DNA from: Adiantum capillus-veneris
Lineage: Eukaryota; Streptophyta; Polypodiopsida; Polypodiales; Pteridaceae
Direction: 5' to 3'
DNA length: 64,000 nucleotides
Assembly: GCA_014529385.2 (NCBI GenBank)
Contig: CM043959.1
Location: forward strand, 6,512,966 to 6,576,965
Of this stretch, positions 42,812 to 54,696 are shown piece after piece (positions within the stretch are counted from its first letter, which is position 1; every line of letters begins with the position of its first letter). The position numbers were made by a program, and so were the translations under genes. The notes under the pieces were generated by a model that saw only the letters and a list, made by a program, of their open reading frames with translations, was not told the origin of the DNA and ran no database searches.

Positions 42812-43169
42812 ACTCTGATATCACTTGTAAGTTATGGTGGATGGGTCAGTGTGCCATTCATGGCATAAGCATGATTGAAATAGAGTTAGCTTAGGGCTTG
42901 ATATTGGACACACAGTACAATATAGTATAATTGCAAAATAATAAGACTTACTAATTGAGCATAATGTGTCTCTATATTGGCATATACAAAGAAGTAGCCT
43001 TTTGACACATGAAGCATATATGTGGTTGCTTATGCACAAACACAAGTGGCTATGCTTTACACATGGATTGTAAGAGGTTCTTTAGATGGGTTATCGACAC
43101 ATCACTTTTCTAAGTGGAAGAGGTTTTTCACACAAGAGATGCAACAAAAGCCCACATCCCAACAATGAT

Positions 43170-44004
43170 GGACATTTAGTCTCAATGCACTATTTAGCCC
43201 TAAGGCTAGCTTTGCAACTTGATTATTACTATAACCATCAAATGGCCTTAACAATTGACAATAGATAACAATATAACGAGTGACACGCATGCAATAATGT
43301 GGTCAAATGTATGGCTAATATGTAATGGAAATGGAATATAAACATTGAGATTAGCAAAATTAAGAAAACTGTATTGAACATTTTTATGAGACTACTTAGA
43401 GAAAATAGAGGGTGAACTTGATTAAAAATAGCAACATAACCATTATACTTAATTAACTTGGCATGAAAAATACTTTGCAAGAGAGAGAATTAAAGAACTT
43501 GACAACAGTTGAGGACCGGATTTATGTGAAGCCGGTCCCCCCTCCCAAAGGCTTTTGTATTATAGTTTCTCCCATAAAGAGAGACTTGGTACAATACAAG
43601 CTTCGTGTTCCTTGAAACCTTGATGGTGCAATGAAGATAGAGATTTCATGCACCACAATCATGCCGATAACTTAGCTAAATGAAAGCATTAACTTGTCCC
43701 CGGCCTCAGTCCCAAGACCTCAAATATCTTCAAAGGTGGGGAGAGCTAGCAAGGAATGAGGGTAGGGAAGAGGAAGAAGAAGCATTCTTACGAGAAAGAA
43801 ATAGTTCCTCACTGATCGTCACTCTTGTTGCTTAGCCATAGCATAATAGCATAGTAATGATGATGAAGAAGATGGCAAGCTTAAGCATTGAAACATGGCT
43901 CTTTGTTGGATTTGCATTACATAGCCAAGAGTGTTGGTGTAGGCTCTCAACTTCTCAACAAGATTGGAGAAGGAGATGAAGTTATTGCACTTAGCACTTC
44001 ACAC

Positions 44005-44059
<55 letters not shown>

Positions 44060-44547
44060 GGGTGTATATCTTGCAAGCAAGCCCCCTGGTTGCTTGGGTT
44101 GACCCCTCCTTTTAGTTCATGCTTGTAGCTCATTGGCTTTCTCAAGCCTAGCCAATCACAAGCCTTAGTTATAACTAGCAATAGAGGTAGCATTTGGACA
44201 AGTGTCCTGCTTTCTTCTTTGAGAGAGAGGGCTTGAATAATGCTTTAAATAATTATTTAATTAACTAAATTCTCATTGGACACCTCTCAAGGCCATCCAA
44301 TAGTCTTTATGCACACTATGGGGGCAACTTAACTAGGGCCTTGGCATGTGTCCTATATGCCTCTTTGAGCAAGGGGTCCCCCTTGGGTGAGGGGAGGGTC
44401 ATCAAACCTAATCCCCTACTTGTATGGCTCGCCCCCTCCTTTGTAGGCATGCTTGTTGACTTTCAACCCCTGAAGCACCTTGGCCCCCAAGTAGCTTAAG
44501 CACCTCAAGCACCTTAGTCATCAAACACAGGTTTAGCAAGTGCATGG

Positions 44548-44633
<86 letters not shown>

Positions 44634-45435
44634 GCCCCTAGCCTCAAGGGCTCGCCCCCTCGTAGGGATTTGGGTTTGATTTCAAGAATCTCAAGCACTT
44701 TAATCATCAAGCACCTCAAGCATAGGCCTAGCTTAGCCTAAGGTCTCATGACTTTTAACACTAACCTTTGGAGGCCTTTAATGAAGCTAGCCCTAAGGTC
44801 TTTTAAGCTCCATTATGCACACATTGTAGTTCAGTAGACCATCTCCTTGTGAGCCCTTGTTGAGATGAAACTATCTCCTTTTGGTCCCGTATTGAGCTTG
44901 GCCTAAAAACACATATCTATATTCTAGCTCTTGTTTCTCTTTTACCTTCCCATATTAAATGATCAGTTTAACATGAGAAAATCATTTGGGTAAAGCTAGA
45001 TATTACATTTTATGACAAATAAGTAGTGCAAAGCATCTAGTTATATTTGCTTAGCTAATTATATAGTTAGAATAACAACTATATAGCTGACACAACAACT
45101 ATACTTTTATACTTAGCATGTTGCATAGCTAGAACAATAGCTATGTATCTTGCAAAAGATACTTGTTGAATATAGATGAATGAAACCCTACATCCTTGGT
45201 ATAGTTGCTATATACCTGGTGAAGAAGCTATATAGCTATAACTCAAGCTATATAGCTTGTGCAACACATGCACACCTAGTTCTATTGTTGGTGAAACAAC
45301 TATATACTTGGACATACACTAACAATAGATAACTTAATGCAAGCATGATGAACGTATAGCAACAAATTCAACTATCTAATTTAAGTTCTAGGCTATCCTG
45401 CATGTATTTTGTAAAGCAAGGTCACCTCGATAGTT
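43170..45435. other. Non-coding stretch with GA and CT microsatellites
   Basis: GA run at 44008-44056 and CT run at about 44549-44631. Between and after them the sequence is low in coding potential, with recurrent AAGCACCTCAAGCAC words (44480-44720) and TATAGCTATA words (45050-45310). No gene is recognised. Confidence 0.6.
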
Positions 45436-45439
45436 AGAC

Positions 45440-45650
45440 TAGAGCCAAGTTCACTATATAACAACATTGCTATGATCTAAAGTCAATACATAGCAACAAA
45501 GATCACTTTATAGCAGCATTGCTATGATCAAAAGTCAGTACATAGCAACAAATATCACTATATGGCAACATTGCTATGATCAAAAGTCAGTACACGGCAA
45601 CAAATATCACTCTATAGCAACATTGCTATGATCATTAGTCAATACTGGAA
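45440..45650. repeat. 52-bp tandem repeat, four copies
   Basis: ATTGCTATGATC recurs at 45466, 45518, 45570 and 45622, an exact 52-bp period. Units also carry AAGTCAGTACATAGCAACAA. Each unit contains a short inverted pair, GCTATG and CATAGC. Confidence 0.92.
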
Positions 45651-45948
45651 ATTGAGATCACCATAGAGCAGTCATGCATGGATCTTATCAACAAGGTCAC
45701 CTAGATAGTCAGACTTAAATCCCAAGATAAATATAGCTCACTTGCAAAGACCAAACAAGCTATCAACTAAACAAAGCTTGTTGAGGTCCTCTACAACATC
45801 TTGGAGCCAATCTAACATGCATTAACAATTGGACTCCGTGTTCAATGTTGCAATCTTGTTCTTAAGGTGACCAATTAGTGGGTTTTTGCGGTGACATTCA
45901 ACCTTGTGCAAAGATCGAGTAGAATCTTTAACAACTAGCATTGCATCT

Positions 45949-46299
45949 TCAACTGCGAACATCCTGAAGTCTCTCTGGTGCTTTGGTTTTTACTGGCATC
46001 GATGTACCATCGTTTATCATGATCTCCTCCCACTTCTTGCACTTGTTGTCCAAATTATGGAGTTCTTTGTTGTTGTTCATTGCACGCCCTGCAAAAGAGA
46101 CCCATGCAATTGTGTAGTCTTTCTTACTTGCTGCTCTTTTTGCAACAAAATACTGTTCTGATGCAAAACCTTTTGCAAAATATTGAGTGACCTCGTAGAA
46201 GACAATAACTTCTTGATAAACGTCCCAATGCCTATGACTCAATATTAGAGGAGTTAAGCTATGGGCCTTAGCTGTTTCCTTAGATAGATAGTATTCCAC
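45949..46299 (-). CDS. Hypothetical 116-codon ORF
   Basis: The frame has a balanced amino-acid mix (for example YEVTQYFAKGFASEQYFVAKR and NNKELHNLDNKCKKWEE) and is the longest open frame for several kb. I recognise no domain, and no homologous frame flanks it. It may be a fragment of a decayed gene or element. Confidence 0.25.
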   Translation of the reverse strand: MEYYLSKETAKAHSLTPLILSHRHWDVYQEVIVFYEVTQYFAKGFASEQYFVAKRAASKKDYTIAWVSFAGRAMNNNKELHNLDNKCKKWEEIMINDGTSMPVKTKAPERLQDVRS

Positions 46300-48922
46300 C
46301 CTACCATGCTTCTACCCATGCATCTTGTGTTCTTTTGTTGATGGGAGGCCCTTACACAAAGTCAAGCCTTTAAAGGACCTAGCAACTATGGGTTTGTCGC
46401 ATAAGATTGATATTATTAGTGTTTGATCTTTAATCAAATGTAACATATGATTTGTAGCTTGCACTTTCAATGCTTTTCCTCTAAATCAAAATCTACAACA
46501 GGGAGATATGAATCTAAATTGACGTGAATGTAAGAACTTTTGTAGCTCATAGAGGTAGACAAAAGAAAGAAAAGCTTTCCTGTTTTCAAGTTAGTTTTTT
46601 GGTGCTTGGGTTATTTAGATCTCGGATTCAGAAGCTATGTGACTTCCTCCCTCTCTTAACACTGGGTTGATAACTTAACAAGACACAAAAGTGTCCTTTT
46701 ATGTTTTTTTAAAAAACTCGGATTCTCCTAGTAGACGTTTTTTTTGCAAACTCCTTTCTTGAGCTTGAGGTTAAGACACATCTACTTATGGAAAAAACGA
46801 GTAACCTTCAAAATTCCTGACTATTTAGTTGTGGCAAGCCTCTTAAGGTGATATACTGTTGCATTTTACTCAAAGCAACTATTTCTTGAAATTAATCATA
46901 TAATAAGAATGCTAGGGATATTTCTGAATCATAAAACTATTTTTCCTATAAACTTCACGGGGTTGTTGATTACATAGTATGGTTATGTTAGCCCCCACAT
47001 TTTGTTTCTTGGATATTGAATTAGGTACAAAAAGTCGCATTTTTCTCATTATGTTGACCTATCATCAACATTTATATAGCTAGGCTCATTATTATCACTA
47101 ATTATAAGTTTTATTAGTTCGCTTTAGACTTCTAGATATGGAGGTAGCCATAAAACCTATCAAAAGCATGAAAAATCTCCCACTTATGATAATATTTGAC
47201 GATATAAATACACACAAAAACAACATACATGCAAAAATGGGCTCCACATTATGTCCTTTACAATCCCTTGGAACACCATCCGTCTATAGGAAAATTTGGA
47301 AGATATGATTACATATTGATATATGCTACAAATCTCACATATTTTTCCTATCACATTAGCAACGTTGAGTGGCTTTTACTGCTAACTCAAAATAACTCTA
47401 ATTTAAGCCGAATCGAAAAAAAATCCCATAATTGTCTTGTTGGCTATATGGGATATTAGGTGCCAAAAATAGATCTATATTTTGGAATCCACCTATCGAA
47501 CAAAAAATGCATATAGCTTTCATTTAAGCCACCAAAAAAATCATAAAAGTTCAACTTTAACAAAAAAAACAACATTGGCAAATGTTTATAAATAGGCCAT
47601 AGCTTTCAATACGATCATTTTCCTCTTCTTAGAAGGATGATATCATATTGAGAACCATTAAGGTTAATAATACAACAATTTAGTCCTCATTAAAACGACT
47701 TCTAAGGCGGTATAGTCCAAAACCTCGAAAAATGACAAAAAACAACATTCATTTTGTGGCACTGTTTAGGTTGAAAAATCATTGCAAGAACACTATTAAA
47801 CATGAAACTAATATCTCAAAAAAATGACAAGTTTTTTTCACCTTATAAACTAAGTTTGTGGATATAGATAACTTAAGTTAGGTTTTTGAAACTCTAATTT
47901 AACGAAGTCTCACTTAACACGACATAAAAGTGGGACACATAAGTGTCTCATTAGCAATCTAGTGTTAATTAAGTATGCAATAACATTGCCAGCTAGACAT
48001 CTCCTTAAAGACCACTATCGAAGGCAGTAAGGAGTATCATTTTGAATATAAGAAGCTCTAACACTTTTCAACTCATATGAATCTTTGACACTCCTCCCTC
48101 ACAAAATATGCAACAGTCATAGCTAAGTACACCTTTCCTAGCTCTAGGTGATAGGCAATATCCACTTCTTGCAAGATGAGGCTCACAAACCTATGATGAT
48201 TCACACAATGCCTAAACCTTTTTTGGTGAGAGCATTGCGCATACAGCACATATAACAATCTCCAAAATCAAGCATTACGCTATCATTAAGGCTACATTGA
48301 TCAATATCTAATTCAAAAGTTGAAAGATAGAGAAAGCTAGAGACAATAAGCCATGGCTCTAAAATTGATTTAGATATACGTGCATGAATTTTTACAAAAC
48401 TTCTTTACTGTTGTAGACAACACGACCTCTAGAGGGAGGGGAGTCCGACTGGTGAGTAGCTAATATGAAGCCCAAGTACATAGGATTGGCAACGAGTACG
48501 TGTATCTAAAATTGATTTAGATATACGTTGGTGTAGTCAAAGTGTGTCGATCCTAGCAGAGGGTGCAAGCAATGGTGTGTATGCTAATAAATGCATGGCA
48601 GAGTGCTAGAGCAGATGGGAAGAGCGTGGGCAGGCAGGTGACAACAGAGATGTATGCTTTATGTGGTTTTTTAGACCAGATGGGCTCCGGGTAGGGCTTG
48701 ACAGGATGGCAGGTGAAGGATGTCCAAAGCTCTGGTTTTTGGCATGGGAATGTAGAGCTTGAAGTGCTAAAGGAGCAGGTCCAGATGGCTCATTAAATGG
48801 AGCTACAAAGAGAAAGATATGTCAGTTTGAAGCTGGAGTGCATTGCAGATCTGAGACGGATAGGGCAGGTGATGACAGGTGGTCAAAGCTAGTTTTGGTG
48901 AGTGCAGGTGTGCACGGATGCA
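46300..48922. other. AT-rich gene-free stretch
   Basis: No frame with recognisable content. A 22-bp direct repeat, CTAAAATTGATTTAGATATACG, occurs at 48359-48380 and 48506-48527. Confidence 0.55.
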
Positions 48923-49115
48923 TGCGTGCGTGCACGGTGCGTGCGGGGAGGGAAAGAGCGCGAGACAATGTGTGGGTGGAGCAACCTCTAGCAAGTGAGA
49001 GTGAGGTGCTCCTTATTCTCATGTATATGAAGAATAAGGGTATGTACACATGTGGATGGACGAGCAGACACCGGACGTCCGGCCCAGTCAAAAGTGTAGC
49101 ACCTTTACCCCAACA
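48923..49115 (-). repeat. 3' LTR of the pol-less Copia
   Basis: It ends TTTACCCCAACA and matches 58623-58744 and 53169-53236. The start position is approximate. Confidence 0.7.
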
Positions 49116-49548
49116 ATCTTCCACTTAAAGGCGATGCACCGACAAGTGGGACGTACTAGCTAAACTACTAATATGTACAAGAAACTAGGTGAGAGACTCT
49201 CTCAACCTATGTCCATTAGCTCACTCCGTCGATCTACACGCAATTGTATTGGCTTTGATGGTAGGCTAGTGTGCGTACCCACGCTAGAGCCTGCATGTAA
49301 ATCCCATAGGCTACTCTCTACGGTCTGCAAAACTCCACTATGCATCATGCTAGCGCCAACGATCGCTCGACTAATAACCCCTGCTGCAAATGCTCCCACT
49401 GTAGCTGCTAGATTAGGCCTCAACACTAACAAGTCAAACATGAGACACCCGAACGCTGACGAAATCTATGCAAACCTAGCTATACTCGGCTCCCCTACGC
49501 TATCTGCAATCACTACATCATCGATACTACCCATCACGTATGGATGTG

Positions 49549-50480
49549 TCAACACCGGCACACTGGGGAAGCTACATCCCTCTCACCCATAGGCAAAACT
49601 GTGCGTCCTGGCACCAACTCATCAGCCTTTAACATGAGCATGTTAAAAAACTCCATATCTGTCAACTCTGTCTGTGTCTCTAGGGAGCAGACCAGCTCTA
49701 CCTCTGTGTGCACAAAGTTTGACAAGACCTGCTGTGTCTCACTAGAGCACTGCTCTATCTCTGTCTCTACACAGTCTATTGGCACGACCTGCACATCTAA
49801 ATGCTCTGTCTCGTGAGCATGGTGGAGATCACCTACGAAAGAGACATGTCTCGTCTCTTGCTCAAAGCATGTGAGCAACAAAATCAAGACTATGCTATCT
49901 CGAACCTCAGACACATGCATAGGATATACTAGGCTACTGAGGGCTCCTTTGGCAATCACTAATGAACCGCAATGCATCTGGAAAGACTGCTCTCTAAGCA
50001 ATATCTGACAACCAAAAGCTGCCAACTGTCTCACTGAGATCAAGCTTTGTCTCAGATGAGGAACATAGCGCACGTGTCATAGCGTGTATGATGTATCACT
50101 GGGCAAAGACAAACAAACGTCTCCTGCACCCTCTATATCCAATGACGAACTATCGGCCAAGCGCACATAGCAAAGCCTCCCATTAGAAAATGTGCTAAAC
50201 CACTTACGACATGGTGTGACGTGGAAAACTGCATCACTATCTACTAACGAATGTGGGAAAAGTGTGCTATCCATAGATAAATCTGCAAGAGGTACACTCG
50301 AGGCAAGCGTGACATCACCGTCACTGGCATAGACTACCACTGGAACTACCTCTCTAACCTGTGTCAAAGCCGTGTCTGCACTATGCATACATCTTCGCTG
50401 ATGCCTCATACGTCTGAAACAACGGCGTCTAATGTGCCATGTGTGACCACAATGCCAACAACGTAAGTATCGTCAAGAAC
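49549..50480 (-). pseudogene. Copia zinc knuckle, protease and pre-integrase region
   Basis: Reading on the minus strand, a perfect CCHC knuckle (CWHCGHTWHIRRRC, about 50425-50466) precedes frame 50409-50077. The protease active site there reads LVDSDAVFHVTP, with DSDA instead of DSGA. Frame 50073-49549 continues with YVPHLRQSLISVRQL, the usual protease/pre-integrase junction, then an acidic Thr/Glu-rich tail (EVELVCSLETQTEL) that is not integrase. One stop or shift at about 50075 separates the frames. The usual polyprotein is therefore cut after the pre-integrase start and replaced by unrelated sequence. Confidence 0.8.
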
Positions 50481-53168
50481 GAGACCGTCGTCTCTCAAAA
50501 GTCACCGTAGTGGACTCTACACTGTCACACATATCTACAACCATAAGTGAATGGCTAAGAACCAAAGTATGGCGAGAAATCTGGGAAAATCTTGACAGAA
50601 TCTCCCCTGTAAACTAAGCAAAATCTCAAGTACAATCTCAACCATAAACCATGCCAAAAATTGGCAACAAAGTGGGAGGTAACTCGACCACTACACAATG
50701 CTCAAAAGCATGATCAATCTCATCAAAACTGACGCTCACATATGTATAAAACCAACTCCACAATTTGCAAACTCTACAAGCATAAACTGGGACAAACTGC
50801 TCAACCGATCGTAAAGCACACAACCATATACGCAAGTAGAGAGCAAACAAGCTCAAAACGCATTCCATAAGAGAAACTGACTGCACAAAAATGCAAAAAA
50901 CCTGTGACTAGCAAAGTCGGTAGCCACACAAGCATACGTTAATCCTCACTCTTGCGAGAGTGGGTACAAGAATACCAAACTGACAAAACCTGTCAAAATC
51001 TGTCAAAGTGAGAGTAAACACTCGATCACTATCAAAGTGGGAGTCTGCCTCGACCACTACACCATCAGAGAGAAAATTGCGGATATGCATCAACCATGGC
51101 GAGAAAACTTGGAAAAAATCCGATAGAGTTTCTCTTGGAAACCTAGCAAAAACTCAAAAATCTCACCAAATACGCGTGAAGGTAGACACTCAGTGTCTTT
51201 GTAGCAAACTCCACAAATGGCATACATAGCATCTGCCAAAACCCTGGCAAAACGGCCCACTCCTAACTGACTGGCTCTATGGACGTATACCTGTCCAAAA
51301 ACACATGTAAACCTGTAAACTTCCTACCTGCGAGCTATACCAAGCTCAAGTTGTATCCACATAATGCATACATAGCATGAAATTGCACAAGACCATGCAA
51401 AAACTGTATCTAGTGCTCCACACAAGCTGCACTGCAACCTGTGAGCAAAACCGTTGAAAAACTGGCAACCTCTACCTCCTTGATCGGTAAACACGTCAAC
51501 CGAAAAAACCTGTAAAGAGCTGTGTGTGCTCAAGGGAAAACTTGCTCCGGAATGGGCCGTCGGAGCCGGATCTGTCAATATGTGCCGTCGAAACCGAAAC
51601 TGGAGAAAATTGTCGAAGTTGAAAATGGTCGAGGATGGCCATCGTAGATGTCTTCCGCCGTCGGGCGGAAGTGCCAATGCTATGGCCGCTTGTGCTCGAA
51701 GTCGAGAAAACGCTCGATGTCGGCTTCCGCCACCGAGTGAAAGCACATTAGTCAAATAGCCGCCTGATCGGTGTCAAAACTGATGCACCGAGCCGTAAAC
51801 GCGAAACCGTAGAGAAGAACGCTGAGACGTCAAGAAAAATGCCGAAATTGGTGTCGAAGCCGATGTCGAGTCGCCAAAATTTGAAGCCGAGGAGAAGGAG
51901 GAAAATCGTCGAAAAGGTTGACGAAGTCGTGCCGATGTCGGGTGATGTCCGGGCTTACTCGCCGGTAACTGCACGTGCTTGCCTATGTGCGTGAGCACGC
52001 GCGAAAAGAGGCAAACTCAATCTCTACCTCTCACTCACTCGCTCTCTCTCAGCTGGCTAGCTCTCTCACTCACACTCTCCCTCTCTCTCATAGCTCTCAA
52101 TCTCTTTCACCCGCTCTCACTTTCTCTCTCAACTAGCTCTCAAAGCCGTAGTGGAGAGTCTGGGTCCGGGCAGTTGGGGTGTGGTAGGGGGGGGGGGGGG
52201 GGGGGGGGCGGGGGGGGGGACCACCCTTGCAGACAAAGAGGTGAGAGTCAAAAGTAAAAGAAAAAGCTTAATTTTTCACTCTCACGCTGGGTCGAAATGG
52301 CCTCCTCTGTCAGATCAAACGAGCTGTCTCATACGGCTGCTCACGGCGCCCTTCTACTCAATTGCCTGGCTAGCACATAGATGCACACTAGGCAATTTCA
52401 ATTGCAAAGGCGAGAATCGACAGAGTGAAGCTTGGAAAACTTGTGTGTATACACACACACTGCGTGCAGATAGCTGAAGGCAGCCAGTCACTTGCAAATC
52501 GAGCAGCAGAGAAATCGAGCGGAGCCTTGCTTGAAGGAAATCGGGAGCTTGAGACAATGCTGATAGCCGCTCATGAGTAAAGCAGAGCAGAAACTCGAGC
52601 AGGGCAGCGTTAGCAAGGCTTAAGCTTCGGGGGTGTGCAATGCTCAAATCTTTCCCTGCCCGCGAGCTCACGAGTTGCTACGAATTTGAAGCCTTTGCTG
52701 CCCTACCAGGAACACTACCAAGCAGCGGCTTGAAGGCATCCAATTGGGGGGAAATCGAGCATGTACCCAGCAAGCCAGGGCAGCGAAGGCAAGGGAGTTT
52801 GAGAGAGCGAGCTTGTTTGTGTTATTTGGGCAGGCAAATTTGAGTAGTGGAACCGAAGAAAAGAAAATCGAGGCCTCGATTTTCTCTATCTAGCAATCCA
52901 ATGCCGTGTCGAGCTATAGCTAGCTCAATGCCGACCTGCTTGCATTCAGAGCTTCTAAAAGCTCCAAAATCCCCAAGTTCCAAGCTTTTTCAAGCCCGAC
53001 TGTCAGATCCCCTGTTTCTTGCTTAAATTCCTCAAGAATCTCCAAGATCTCCCACACGCCCAAGAGGGGCTGTGCGTGCCGAGAAGCCGGGATATCATTG
53101 GCCTCGCCCAATCTCCTCCGATCCATCCCGAATCAACCCGATCAGGTGCCGTGAAGCACCGAGCTCTA
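50481..53168 (-). other. Gag and leader region, not resolved
   Basis: Minus-strand frames at 50638-50886 and 50908-51093 may be decayed gag. Two stretches (about 50565-50640 and 51100-51170) are similar to each other. 51540-51960 is rich in GTCGAAG and GCCGA words. An interrupted G tract (22 G, C, 10 G) lies at 52187-52219 and a pyrimidine-rich CTCT stretch at 52020-52140. Confidence 0.45.
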
Positions 53169-53236
53169 TGTGTGTGCATGGTGCATGCGGAAAGGGGAAG
53201 AGCACAAGACACTGTGTGGGTGGAGCAACCTCTACC

Positions 53237-53461
53237 TCTTACCATATACATGTGATAGGGATGTGTGTGAACACACTAGGACCGTTGGGGCATTTTTTCC
53301 CTTTTTAGGAGGTTTTTCCCCCGTGCATTGTATATACGCCTATCACTCTAGGGCTATCTTTTTTCCATTGCACACTAAGTAATACACTCTCTATTGCGTG
53401 CCTTGAGCTTCCTTCGTCTTCTCTAAGCTATGTGCGTTTCTCTGCAACCCTAATTTCAACA
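53237..53461 (+). repeat. Copia 5' LTR
   Basis: It begins TCTTACCATATACATG (the TG end mutated to TC) and ends TTTCAACA before the primer site. Confidence 0.92.
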
Positions 53462-53823
53462 ATTAGTATCAGAGCAGGTTGCGTCCTCCCGGGCTTATTC
53501 GCCAGCTGCTCCAGCAACCGCCTGCTCACTTTCTCCGATTTCAGTGAGCTTTGGCATGCGTTCGCAGGTCGACAAATATTTCGGGTTAGCTATTTGAGCT
53601 GAGCCTGCTCAGATTTTTTATTCGGGCTCATTTCTGCCTCCGTTTCCACTATAGGCAGGTCTGCATACGCAATTTTATCATTTTGCGCAAAATTTCTGTC
53701 AATGCCATTTTTTGCATAACAGGTGGCTTACAGTCTTCTACGGTTTGTGCTATATAGCACGTGTTGTTCCCACTCTATTTCTCCTAGTTTTGGGTAGTTT
53801 TCACATCAAGTGCAGCATTTACC

Positions 53824-54696
53824 ATGGCTGACAACAACACAGATGTCTTCAAGATATTTGCTGCTAAGGACAAGTTGGATGGGGACAATTAACCTATGTG
53901 GGCTTATATGATGCAACACGTTCTTGTGTCAAAGGAATCTGGAATATTGTGCAGGGCATTGATGTACGTCCTGGTTCTGAGGATGTAGGCGATGTTGAGG
54001 ATGTTGCAAGGATTGCTGATGTTAGAGTTGTTTTACCTACGACAAAACAAGCTCATTGGGATGTAAAGGATGTGCAGGCTCATGCATTGATTGCGTTGTC
54101 TGTGAAGCGCACCATTGTTCCTCACATCCGTTCAGCAAAATTTGCAAAACAGGCTTGGGATATTTTGGCTGGTCTTTATGCAAGTCGCAATGAGGCTAAA
54201 ATTGCTTTGTTGCGTAAAGAGCTGGAGTCGAAGATTATGCATGAGGAAGATGGTATGGACACTTTCCTTGCTGGTGTCAAGGATATCAATGAGCAGCTTA
54301 TTTCTGCAGGTGAAGTCATTTCAGACAGTTCCCTTGTGCAGACTGTTCTTGATGCCTTACCAAAATCTTCCAGAATTTTGCTAGTACTTGGAGACTTATG
54401 ACCCAAGGAAATCCTGAAGTTGTCAAGTTTGATACATTATGCACATTGCTGTTGCAAGAGTCACTTTCCAAAAAAACAGGACTAGGCAGCGTGCAGTTGA
54501 ACAGGCTTTTATTGCTTCTCAAAGAAAGGGTAGTAACAGCAATGCAACCACTTCTTATGGTTTTGCTGCGAGTGGCAAAACTTCTGTTCCTAATGCTTTT
54601 GCTGGTAGCAAGTCGCCTGGAAATTCTGGTGATAAGGGCAAAAAGAAGATCCGTTGCCATTATTGTAAAGCTAATGATCACTCGATCCTAAGTTGA
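53824..54696 (+). pseudogene. Copia gag
   Basis: ATG at 53824 opens MADNNTDVFKIFAAKDKLDG, followed by a TAA at 53890-53892. The next frame carries GIWNIVQGIDVRPGSEDV and AWDILAGLYASRNEAKIALL. A further shift near 54390 leads to a decayed zinc knuckle (CHYCKANDHS, lacking the last Cys). It supplied the capsid in the intact ancestor. Confidence 0.88.

Larger units (their letters stand above)
40127..43164 (-). mobile_element. Gag-only Copia element (non-autonomous)
   Basis: The LTRs are 40127-40466 (3') and 42826-43164 (5'), closely similar. The target duplication ATGAT is exact at 40122-40126 and 43165-43169. A primer site TGATATCAGAGT lies at 42812-42823 and a purine tract follows 40466. The interior carries only a Copia gag with a zinc knuckle; protease, integrase and reverse transcriptase are absent. 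It would need helper proteins from a relative. Confidence 0.92.

Noticed and set aside
44544-44741. Ser-Leu repeat ORF
   Set aside because: It is the CT microsatellite read as protein.
45440-45650. CRISPR-like array
   Set aside because: The units are contiguous tandem repeats without unique spacers, and the DNA is from a plant nucleus.
51324-51998. Minus-strand Arg/Ser-rich ORFs
   Set aside because: They are driven by the repeated GTCGAAG and GCCGA words of the leader; no domain is visible.
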